Assembly: GCA_043806645.1 (NCBI GenBank) | Contig: JAZDGX010000060.1 | Location: forward strand, 1-15,887 | Source of the DNA: JAZDGX01 sp043806645 | GTDB taxonomy: Bacteria; Eisenbacteria; RBG-16-71-46; CAIMUX01; WJJG01 | DNA length: 15,887 bases | Direction of reading: 5' to 3' | In this document: one piece after another, positions 7,939 to 15,008 of the stretch | Layout: each line of letters starts with the position of its first letter | How positions within the stretch are numbered: the first letter of the stretch is position 1 | Translations under genes and position numbers: made by a program | The notes under the pieces: model-generated | What the model was told of the DNA's origin: nothing | Seen by the model: the letters and a program-made list of their open reading frames with translations, nothing else | The model's database searches: none

Positions 7939-9825
7939 ATGCGATTCGCGCATCCCGAACTGCTGTGGTTCCTGCTGCTCCTGCCCGGGATCGGGTTCTT
8001 CATGTGGCTGCGCTACCGGGCGGGGCGGCGGGCGCTCGAACAGGCGCTCAGCCCCATCATGGCCCGGCGTCTGACGCTGCATCTGTCCGGTGCGGCGCGC
8101 GGCCGCCGCCTCATGCTCGTGCTCCTGGCGCTTGCGCTCACGATCCTCGGCGGAGCCCGCCCGCAGCGCGGGACGCAGTACGTGACTGCGACGCGCACCG
8201 GGGGCGACGTCATCTTCGCCCTCGACGTGTCCGAGAGCATGCTGGCCGAGGATCTGAAGCCGAATCGGCTGCAGCGCGCGCGGCATGAGATCTCGGCCAT
8301 CCTCGACCGCCTCAAGGGGGACCGCGTCGGTCTGGTCGCCTTTGCCGGAGAGTCCTTCCTGCAGTGTCCGCTTACGCTCGACTATTCGGCCGCGCGCATG
8401 TTCCTCGAGTACATGACGCCCGAGTTGATTCCGCAGCCGGGGACCGATCTGGGCCGCGCGCTCGAGGTCGCGGTGGGCGCCTTCGACGAGGGGAGCGAAG
8501 GCTATCGGGCGCTGGTCTTGATCACCGACGGGGAGGACCACGGCGGGCGGGTCGATGAGGGTATCAAGAGCGCCCGCGATGCGGGGGTGAAGATCTTCGC
8601 CGTCGGCATCGGCAACGAGGCGGGGGAGCCGATTCCCATGCGCGGCGCCGCCGGCGGAATTCAGGGCTACAAGCAGGATCGCGACGGGCGCGTCGTCTTG
8701 ACGCGTCTCGAGGAAGGTCCCTTGCGGCGGGTCGCCGAAGAGACCGACGGCTTCTACACGCGCGCCGGAGGGACGCTGGGGCTACATCGGGTCGTGGATG
8801 CGATCGAGGGCATGGAAAAGCGCGAATTGGAGGGCGGCATGCGGGTGCTCTACGAGGAGCGCTACCGCTACTTCGTCTGGCCCGCCCTGATTCTGCTACT
8901 GCTGGAGATGTGGATCCCCCGGCGACGGCAGGCGTTCCCAGTGCGCCCCTCGTTTCTGAGGCGCGCGCTCTCCATGCTGGCGTTCGCGCTGGTCGTGTTG
9001 CCCGCCCAAGCCGGTCCATCCACCGCCGCGCCCCAGGGCGCCGTGGACGCCGGCCGGTGGCGCGAGCGTTTCGAGGAAAACGAGATCTTCCGGACCGAGC
9101 ACCCTGCGGACGCCCGTCCGCTTTACAACCTGGGAACGCTGTGGCATGAGCAGGGCGACTGGAGCGCCGCGGAGCAGTGGCTGCGAAACGCATCGCCCGC
9201 GGCCGCAGGGGACCTCGCGGGACGCATCCACTACAACCTCGGCAGCACGCTGTTTCGAAAAGGGGATCTGGAGGCCGCCCGGGATGCCTTCGTGGAGGCC
9301 TTGCGGGTCGATCCGCAGAACGAGGATGCGAAACGCAACCTTGAATTGACCCAACGCATGCTCGACCGTCAGGCACAGAAGCCCGACTCCCTTCGGCAGC
9401 AGCAGCAGGAAAACCAGGAGCAGAAGAAACAGCAGGATCAGCAAAACGAAAAGGGGCAGCAGCAGGAAACCCAGACACAGGGTGAAGAGAATCCGCAACA
9501 GCAAGAGCAGCAGGATCGACAAGAACAACAAGAACAACAAGACCAGCAGAACCAGCAAGACCAGCGGAAACAACAGCAGCAGCCGGACGCGACGGAGGAG
9601 CAGCCCGAAAACGGGGACGATGCAGCGAAGGAGCAGGAGTCTCACGATGCGCAGGACGAGCGAAGCGCCGACCCGCGAGAAACCGCGGAGGGCGACAGCC
9701 TGAGCCCTCTCGAGGCGCAGCAGGTGCTGCAAGTGTTGCGCGGCCTGGAGGGGCGCGAGCGTGAGTTGCTCAAGCAGCGGTTCCGGGCACGCTCGAGATC
9801 CCTGCGCGTGGAGAAGGACTGGTAG
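7939..9825 (+). CDS. batB: BatB-BatC fusion: von Willebrand domain, TPR and Gln/Glu-rich tail
   Basis: One 628-residue protein covers what is in many genomes two genes. Residues 1-327 are BatB: membrane spans at about 7-24, 58-74 and 309-325, and a von Willebrand domain with a full MIDAS site (Asp96-x-Ser98-x-Ser100, Thr169, Asp197). Residues 340-358, RRALSMLAFALVVLPAQAG, look like a signal peptide kept from a separate BatC and would act as a fourth span or be cut after AQA. TPR-like repeats follow (390-475: PLYNLGTLWHEQGDWSAAE, then HYNLGSTLFRKGDLEAA). Residues 484-580 are a Gln/Glu/Asp-rich disordered linker with short tandem repeats, and a helical end (588-628) closes the protein. AGGGGGGAAG lies upstream of the ATG. 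The stop codon sits inside the ribosome site of the next gene. Confidence 0.93.
   Translation: MRFAHPELLWFLLLLPGIGFFMWLRYRAGRRALEQALSPIMARRLTLHLSGAARGRRLMLVLLALALTILGGARPQRGTQYVTATRTGGDVIFALDVSESMLAEDLKPNRLQRARHEISAILDRLKGDRVGLVAFAGESFLQCPLTLDYSAARMFLEYMTPELIPQPGTDLGRALEVAVGAFDEGSEGYRALVLITDGEDHGGRVDEGIKSARDAGVKIFAVGIGNEAGEPIPMRGAAGGIQGYKQDRDGRVVLTRLEEGPLRRVAEETDGFYTRAGGTLGLHRVVDAIEGMEKRELEGGMRVLYEERYRYFVWPALILLLLEMWIPRRRQAFPVRPSFLRRALSMLAFALVVLPAQAGPSTAAPQGAVDAGRWRERFEENEIFRTEHPADARPLYNLGTLWHEQGDWSAAEQWLRNASPAAAGDLAGRIHYNLGSTLFRKGDLEAARDAFVEALRVDPQNEDAKRNLELTQRMLDRQAQKPDSLRQQQQENQEQKKQQDQQNEKGQQQETQTQGEENPQQQEQQDRQEQQEQQDQQNQQDQRKQQQQPDATEEQPENGDDAAKEQESHDAQDERSADPRETAEGDSLSPLEAQQVLQVLRGLEGRERELLKQRFRARSRSLRVEKDW
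9520..9564 (+). repeat. Tandem 9-bp repeats in the Gln-rich tail of BatB-BatC
   Basis: Five 9-bp units stand head to tail: CAAGAACAA twice, then CAAGACCAG, CAGAACCAG and CAAGACCAG. They encode Q-(E/E/D/N/D)-Q at residues 528-542. The units keep the reading frame, so copy-number slippage would only lengthen or shorten the linker. Use of CAA, GAA and AAC makes this patch clearly richer in A than its surroundings. Confidence 0.85.
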
Positions 9826-9839
9826 GAGGGTTCCCGGTG
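9824..9839 (+). promoter_or_regulatory. Ribosome binding site and GTG start of batD-batE
   Basis: AGGAGGG (9824-9830) overlaps the TAG stop of the upstream gene (9823-9825) and is followed after 6 nt by the GTG at 9837. This strong site decides for GTG over any later start and implies that translation of the two genes is linked. Confidence 0.8.
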
Positions 9840-12530
9840 ACAGCGATCGAGCGGAGGCCGTCGAGTGGTCGGTGGGGCAGGCAGGCGTCGAACCCGGTTC
9901 CATGGTTGGCGAAGTGCGTCCTGCTGGCCTGGGCGGCCATCGTCTCGTGCGCCTCACTCGTGCCGGCCGCCTCCGCGGCCATCCGGGCCGAGTTGGATCG
10001 GCCCCGCATCGGCGTCGGTGGGCAGGCGGTCCTCAGCGTCTCACTCGAAGGCCTGTCGGGACGGTCGGGCCGCCCGGAGATCCCCGGCGTCGAAGGGCTC
10101 GAGTTTCATGAGACCGGACGCAGCAGCAACATCAGTTGGGTGAACGGGCACCTCTCGACTTCGACCGTCTTCACCTACATCGTCGTCGGACGCCGCGAGG
10201 GGAGCTACCGCATCGGTCCGATTCACGTCGAAGACGGCGGCACGCGACACGAAAGCGAGATTCTCACGCTGGAAGTGGCCGCGGGGCAGGCGGGAGCTCC
10301 GGGGGCGAACCTGCCGTCGGCGGGGGCAGCGCCTTCCGGGTCCGGGCCGGCACCGCAGGGCGGCGCGGAGGCCGAGGGCGTTTTCGCCCGGATCGATGTC
10401 GAGCCCCGCGAGGCCTTCGTCGATCAACAGATCACCTTGCGCTACCGGCTCTACCAGCGAGAAGACGTTCAGATCGTCGATATCGGCGAGTTCGAGGCCC
10501 CGTCCGCAGAGGGTTTCTGGAGAGAAGGCCTCGGACCGCAACGGGACTACTGGGTCGAGATCGACGGGACCCGGTATCTCGTTCGCGAAATGGCCTGGGC
10601 GCTCTTTCCCACCCGCAGCGGGGAGCTGGAGATCGGGCCCTCGCGTATCACCTGTCACCTCCCCGAGCGCTCGCGGCGGCAGCGCGGGGCGTTCTCCGAT
10701 TTCTTCGACCAGGGGCGATTTGGCGGCCGTCCGATCTCGATCTCCACACCCGGGCGGCGCATCCGCGTCCTGCCGCTCCCCGCGCAGGGGCGTCCGGCGG
10801 AGTTCACGGGCAGCGTGGGAAGCTACGAAATCGAAGCGCGCCGGGACGGCGCCGCGGCGCATCAAGGCGAGCCGGTGACGCTGCAGGTGATCGTAAAGGG
10901 CACGGGACATATCCAGACCATCGGTGCGCCGGCCTGGCCGGAGTGGGAGGGGCTGCGCGTCTATGATTCGGGCGAGGCCGTCACCTCGGCCCCCGCGAAG
11001 GACCGCATCGCCGGGGAGAAGACCTTCACGCAGGTGCTCATCCCGAGCCGCGCGGGGCGCCTGAGCGGGGAACCGGTACGATTCGCCTTCTTCGATCCGG
11101 ATGCGCGGCGCTACCGCACGGTCGAGACCGGCCATTTGGCGATCGACGTGCTCACGGGCGGTGGGGCCGGTCCGGGTGGGGGGGACACCGAGATTCTCCC
11201 GCTCGGGGAGGACATCCTCTACATCCGCACCGGTCTCGCGGACGGCCTTGCGCCTCTGGCGCCGCGGGGCCTCTCGGGGTCTTGGGTGATCCACCTGATT
11301 CCGCTGCTCCTCCTGGGTGCGGCGGCATTCGCCCGCAGCCGGCGCCTCGCGATTGCCCGTGATCCGCGGCTCGCCAGGCGCAGCCGGGCAAGCCGCGAGG
11401 CCCTGCGCGCCGTGAGCGCTCTGGGCCCGCACAGCTCGGCGAGAGAGATCGCGTCGGGAGTCGCCCATGGGCTGGAGCAGTACCTCAGCGATTGGCTCGA
11501 TCTGCCGGTTCGCGGAACGCGGCGCGCGGAGTTGCGCGGAGCGCTGGTGGAGGCGTCCGTGCCGGAAGAGCTGATCGAGCAGCTTCTGGAGTTGCTCGAC
11601 TGGTCCGAGGAAGCGCGCTTCGGCGCGGGCGCACAGCAGAGCGAAGCCCTGGCCAGGGTCGACGCCGCCCGCGGATTGATCGCGCGGCTTGAGGGTGCCC
11701 TGCGAAACGGGGCGTCGATGATCGGAGCGCGGTTGAAGACGGGAGCCACGCTGATTTCGATTCTGGCAGGGCTGTGCCTCGCCACGGCGGTGGTCGCCGC
11801 GGCCGCCGTTCCGCAGTCGGTGGCGGATGCAACCCATCAGGCCGAGCGTGCCTATGGCGAGGGACGCTACGAGGAGGCGCTGCAATCCTACCGGCAGGTT
11901 CTGGAGGCGGGCTGGGTCTCCTCCGGGCTCTACTACAATCTGGGATGCAGCGCATTCAGATCGGGCGCTCTGGGGTGGGCGGTGGCCTACTTCGAAGAGG
12001 CGCGGCGACTGGCGCCTAGGGATGCGGAGATCCGCCACAACCTGAGTCGGGCGACTGCGCGCATGCGGGATCGGCTGCCGCAGGAGAAGGGCTCATGGGT
12101 GCTCGATGCACTCGCCTCGATCCTGGACGGCTATGCACCGGCGGACATCGTGCGGGCCTTTCTCGTTCTCTTCTGGGCCGGCGCCTTTCTGCTTGCCGCC
12201 CGCTGGTTCGTGACCGGCCGAACGCGCACTGCGGCCAACGGCGGGCTGGCCGGGGTGGGGATCCTGTTGCTGCTGGTCGGACTGGGCGCGACGCTCAAGG
12301 CCTATCAGGTGCGTTCGGCCCCCTCCGCGGTCGTGGTGGCCGAGGAGGTCGATGTGCGCGCGGGCCCGCGCGCCGAGGAGACGGTCCAGTTCGCTCTGCA
12401 CGAAGGGACCCGCTTGCAGGTGGGGCGCAGCGCGGGCGCGTGGCGGGAGGTCTGGCTGTCGAATGAGATGCGGGGCTGGGTTCCCGCGGAGGCGGTGACC
12501 GAACTGCGGACCCCCCGGTGGATTCCGTGA
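9837..12530 (+). CDS. batD: BatD-BatE fusion: oxygen-tolerance protein joined to TPR/SH3 protein
   Basis: This 897-residue protein joins two Bat components. Residues 25-48 are a signal peptide with a likely cut after AASAA. Residues 50-440 are the extracytoplasmic BatD beta-sandwich domains, with a Gly/Ala/Pro linker at about 150-178. A membrane span at 483-499 is followed by Arg-rich residues and a helical cytoplasmic part (515-622). At Met628 a second signal-peptide-like segment (636-660) begins the BatE part: TPR repeats (664-740: AYGEGRYEEALQSYRQ, YYNLGCSAFRSGALGWA), two more spans (770-787, 803-819) and a bacterial SH3-like domain (828-890, EEVDVRAGPRAEE). No clear ribosome site precedes Met628, so separate BatE is not expected. 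It is the last gene of the cluster; both parts would face the periplasm and present binding surfaces to BatA/BatB. Confidence 0.92.
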   Translation: MTAIERRPSSGRWGRQASNPVPWLAKCVLLAWAAIVSCASLVPAASAAIRAELDRPRIGVGGQAVLSVSLEGLSGRSGRPEIPGVEGLEFHETGRSSNISWVNGHLSTSTVFTYIVVGRREGSYRIGPIHVEDGGTRHESEILTLEVAAGQAGAPGANLPSAGAAPSGSGPAPQGGAEAEGVFARIDVEPREAFVDQQITLRYRLYQREDVQIVDIGEFEAPSAEGFWREGLGPQRDYWVEIDGTRYLVREMAWALFPTRSGELEIGPSRITCHLPERSRRQRGAFSDFFDQGRFGGRPISISTPGRRIRVLPLPAQGRPAEFTGSVGSYEIEARRDGAAAHQGEPVTLQVIVKGTGHIQTIGAPAWPEWEGLRVYDSGEAVTSAPAKDRIAGEKTFTQVLIPSRAGRLSGEPVRFAFFDPDARRYRTVETGHLAIDVLTGGGAGPGGGDTEILPLGEDILYIRTGLADGLAPLAPRGLSGSWVIHLIPLLLLGAAAFARSRRLAIARDPRLARRSRASREALRAVSALGPHSSAREIASGVAHGLEQYLSDWLDLPVRGTRRAELRGALVEASVPEELIEQLLELLDWSEEARFGAGAQQSEALARVDAARGLIARLEGALRNGASMIGARLKTGATLISILAGLCLATAVVAAAAVPQSVADATHQAERAYGEGRYEEALQSYRQVLEAGWVSSGLYYNLGCSAFRSGALGWAVAYFEEARRLAPRDAEIRHNLSRATARMRDRLPQEKGSWVLDALASILDGYAPADIVRAFLVLFWAGAFLLAARWFVTGRTRTAANGGLAGVGILLLLVGLGATLKAYQVRSAPSAVVVAEEVDVRAGPRAEETVQFALHEGTRLQVGRSAGAWREVWLSNEMRGWVPAEAVTELRTPRWIP

Positions 12531-12549
12531 CTCCACATTCCATGACTCC
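12522..12549 (+). repeat. Imperfect 13-bp direct repeat across the end of batD-batE
   Basis: ATTCCGTGACTCC (12522-12534) recurs as ATTCCATGACTCC (12537-12549), one mismatch in 13, with a 15-bp period. The first copy contains the gene's TGA stop. It may be a small duplication at the end of the gene or part of a binding site; nothing in the sequence decides between these. Confidence 0.5.
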
Positions 12550-12554
12550 GACTC

Positions 12555-12581
12555 TTGTGCTTTCGCGTGAGGCGGTCTAAT
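12555..12581 (+). promoter_or_regulatory. Possible weak promoter before ptsN
   Basis: TCTAAT (12576-12581) matches the -10 consensus at 5 of 6 positions and lies 62 bp before the ptsN start. The best upstream partner, TTGTGC (12555-12560), matches the -35 box at only 3 of 6 with a short 15-bp spacer. The 113-bp gap 12531-12643 is the only long one after the Bat cluster, so a new transcript may begin here. Confidence 0.3.
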
Positions 12582-12643
12582 CTTCCGGTTCTGTTCGGCC
12601 ATGCGGGTCCGAGAACATCAGGACGGCTTCATGGGGAGGCGAG

Positions 12644-13111
12644 ATGACGGCCGAGCGCCTGCTCTCCTATTTCAGTGAAAAGCGTTTTGTGCCCGATCTG
12701 CGCGCGCGCAGCAAGGATGGGGCGCTGATGGAAATGGCGCGCGTGCTCGCCGATGACGGAGGCGGGGGGGATCCGACGCTGCTGCTGGAGATGATCCGGC
12801 GGCGGGAGAGCCTAGGCAGCACGGGGCTCGGCAAGGGGGTCGCCATCCCGCATGGCCGCAGCACCGCGGCCACCGACACGCGGGTCGTCTTCGCCCTCTC
12901 CGGCAAGGGTGTGGATTTCGGAGCTCTCGACAACGAAACCTGCCGGATCTTCTTCCTGATCGTCGCCCCCTACGAGGATCGCAAGCAGGAGTACCTGCCC
13001 CTGCTGGGCAAGATCGTCGAGGTCGTCAGCGAGGATGCGGCGCGCGATCGACTGCTCCAGATCAAGTCCTTTTCGGAATTCGAGGCTATCGTCCGGGAGG
13101 CGTTGAAGTGA
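12644..13111 (+). CDS. ptsN: PtsN-like EIIA protein (fructose-type PTS phosphoacceptor)
   Basis: This 155-residue protein has the length and pattern of the EIIA-Ntr/fructose-type family. The phosphorylated histidine is His70 in GVAIPHGRS, preceded by the typical RRESLGSTGLGKG. FGALDNETCRIFFLIVAP and LPLLGKIVEVV follow as in the family. These proteins take phosphate from NPr or HPr in the cytoplasm and mostly regulate rather than transport; no permease gene is in the window, which favours a regulatory role. GGGGAGG (12633-12639) lies 4 nt before the ATG. The stop overlaps the GTG of the next gene (GTGA), so the two are probably translated together. Confidence 0.93.
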   Translation: MTAERLLSYFSEKRFVPDLRARSKDGALMEMARVLADDGGGGDPTLLLEMIRRRESLGSTGLGKGVAIPHGRSTAATDTRVVFALSGKGVDFGALDNETCRIFFLIVAPYEDRKQEYLPLLGKIVEVVSEDAARDRLLQIKSFSEFEAIVREALK

Positions 13112-13455
13112 GTGATCGCGTGCAGAGGCTCGCGCAGCTTCAGGACCTGGAGTTGATGATCCGCGAGGTGGAGGATCCCGCGAGCAAGGAGAAGGAGGAG
13201 GCCCTGGGCTTTTCGGTCGAGGGCCTGGTGCAGCTCCAGAACGCCCGCGGCCGTCTCGAGAAGCAGATCCAGGTGGGGGACCTGCGCGTGTACCGGCGCG
13301 TCCGGCGCAAGTACGAGCGCGCCGTCGTGCCGGTCATCAATCGCATCTGCCTGGGGTGCTTTCAGGCCCTGCCCACCTCTTCGAAGCGCAATCTCCCTGA
13401 GGCGGGCGCCCTTCCCATCTGCGAAAACTGCGGGCGCATCCTCTACTGGCTCTGA
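13108..13455 (+). CDS. Small coiled-coil protein with C4 zinc ribbon
   Basis: This 115-residue protein has charged helices (residues 1-75; LQDLELMIREVED, then RVYRRVRRKYERAVVP) followed by a zinc ribbon with Cys81-x2-Cys84 and Cys105-x2-Cys108 (CLGC and CENCGRILYW). The CxxC pair plus ILYW end recalls the C4-type zinc-ribbon proteins with a long coiled coil, but it is about half their usual length, so only a short helix pair is kept. Function unknown; binding to nucleic acid or protein is only a guess. The GTG start overlaps the ptsN stop and GGGAGG lies 7 nt upstream. The ptsN coupling is the only clue to its job. Confidence 0.85.
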   Translation: MSDRVQRLAQLQDLELMIREVEDPASKEKEEALGFSVEGLVQLQNARGRLEKQIQVGDLRVYRRVRRKYERAVVPVINRICLGCFQALPTSSKRNLPEAGALPICENCGRILYWL

Positions 13456-13475
13456 GCCCGCGGCGCAGGGGAACT

Positions 13476-15008
13476 GTGGTGCCCATGACGCTCGATTTTA
13501 CCCTCCGCGACGTGGCCGTCCGGCCGATCGAGGACGAAGCGCCCGGCGCGTGCGATCTCGTCTTTCGCGGGGGCCGTCTCGTCGGCCGCCGTGCCAGCCC
13601 GCCCCAGACCCCGCCGCGCCTCTTTGCCTATCCCGGCTTCTGGGACGCGCACATGCACATGCTGCACTTCGGTCTTGCCCGTCAGCGACTGGACTTGAGC
13701 GGCGCAACCTCGTTGGAGGGCGCGTTGAGCGCCCTCGAAGCCCATGCCCACGCGCAGCCGGAGCGGACCGTGCTGTGGGGGGAAGGCTGGGACGAGACCG
13801 TCTGGCCCGAGCTGCGGCCGCCGACCAGCGCCGAGCTCGATCGCGTCGTGGCGGATCGCCCCGTCATTCTGCGGCGGGTGTGCGGACACCTGGCGGTGCT
13901 GAATTCCCGTGCCCTCGCGCAGGCTGCGGCGAGGGGACCGCATCTCGATCCCACCGGGGTGGTCACCGAAGAGCAGGCGATGGGGCTGGCCGCCATCTGG
14001 CCCCCCACGCCGGCCGAGCGTGAGCGGGCGCTGGTGGACGCGCAGGGCGAGGCGCTGCGGATGGGGATCGTGCACGTTTCCGAAATGGGGGGCGAAGGCG
14101 CGGTCGACGCCTATCTGGGGATGATCAAGCACGGCGCGCTGCAGACCGACGTCTCGCTCTACTTCCGCCCCAGCCAGTTCGATCTGGCGCTGCGTCTGCG
14201 AGAGGAAGGCTGGCTGGACGCCGGCCCCCTGCGTTGCGGAGGCATCAAGGCCTTTGCCGACGGCTCGATCGGCGCACGTACGGCGGCCCTGCGCGAGCCG
14301 TATGCCGATGCCGCGGGCTGCGGCCGCCTGCTGCTGGGCGATGAACAGTTGCGTGCGCTGCTTTCCCGCTGTCTCGACGCACGCATTCCATGCGCGATCC
14401 ATGCCATCGGGGATGCGGCGTGCGATCAGGTCATCGGCCAAGCGGAGCGCGTAGCGGCGGCGCAGGGGCCGGTGCCGCGGGGCTGGGCCTCGCTCGAACA
14501 CGCGGAGTTGATCGATGGGCCCTTGCTGGAGCGCGCCGCCCGCATCCGGCTGCGCCTTTCGATGCAGCCCAACTTCATCGCCCGCTGGGGCGAGCCGGGC
14601 GGCTTGTACGAACGCGCCCTCGGCCCCGCGCGCTGGGCGCGTCTAAATCCCCTGCGGTCGGTCTGGGAAGCGGGACTGCCGCTGGTCTTCGGTTCCGACG
14701 GCATGCCCATGGACCCGGCAGTCGGTTTGCGGGGCGCGGCGCGCCATCCCGTGGCCGGATTCCGGTTGACGGCCGATGAGGGGCTCGCGGTTTATGGCGG
14801 CCTGCGCGAAGCGGGCGCGACCGAATGGGAAGGCGAATCGCCCTGGCGGTTCGGCTGCGACCGGTTCGTGCTCTTCGACCGGGATCCCGCCGGCATGGCC
14901 GAGCCCGGGGCGGCGGCGCTGCCGGCGCGGGCGATCCTGCGTCGCCGCGAGTGGCTCGTGCCCCCGCCCGAGGATCTGGTCCGTCGCGGGGTGCTCCATG
15001 CCGAATGA
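13476..15008 (+). CDS. YtcJ-type metal-dependent amidohydrolase
   Basis: This protein of up to 510 residues belongs to the Amidohydro_3 (YtcJ-like) branch of the amidohydrolase superfamily, TIM-barrel enzymes that hydrolyse C-N bonds in varied substrates. Metal and active-site residues in order: His59 and His61 in DAHMHM, Lys258 in GIKAFADGSIGARTAAL (the usual carboxylated lysine position), His309 in AIHAIGD, His342 in LEHAELI, and Asp408 in FGSDGMPMDP. Substrate cannot be predicted. The start is open: GTG at 13476, GTG at 13479 and ATG at 13485 are all in frame; AGGGGA (13467-13472) is best spaced for 13479. No signal peptide is seen, so it is cytoplasmic. Its end overlaps the next gene by 11 bp. 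Confidence 0.9.
   Translation: MVPMTLDFTLRDVAVRPIEDEAPGACDLVFRGGRLVGRRASPPQTPPRLFAYPGFWDAHMHMLHFGLARQRLDLSGATSLEGALSALEAHAHAQPERTVLWGEGWDETVWPELRPPTSAELDRVVADRPVILRRVCGHLAVLNSRALAQAAARGPHLDPTGVVTEEQAMGLAAIWPPTPAERERALVDAQGEALRMGIVHVSEMGGEGAVDAYLGMIKHGALQTDVSLYFRPSQFDLALRLREEGWLDAGPLRCGGIKAFADGSIGARTAALREPYADAAGCGRLLLGDEQLRALLSRCLDARIPCAIHAIGDAACDQVIGQAERVAAAQGPVPRGWASLEHAELIDGPLLERAARIRLRLSMQPNFIARWGEPGGLYERALGPARWARLNPLRSVWEAGLPLVFGSDGMPMDPAVGLRGAARHPVAGFRLTADEGLAVYGGLREAGATEWEGESPWRFGCDRFVLFDRDPAGMAEPGAAALPARAILRRREWLVPPPEDLVRRGVLHAE

Noticed and set aside
6957..8003. 348-codon minus-strand frame opposite batA
   Set aside because: The plus strand encodes an intact BatA with a full MIDAS site; the antisense product has no family features.
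8896..9957. Minus-strand frame with a very Leu/Val-rich product that mimics a membrane protein
   Set aside because: The Leu runs are the reverse complement of the CAG/CAA/GAG codons of the Gln-rich BatC tail.
12588..12635. Possible hairpin between GTTCTGTTCGG and CCGAGAAC before ptsN as a riboswitch or attenuator
   Set aside because: The pairing is short with a bulge, there is no competing structure or T-run, and no known riboswitch pattern is visible.
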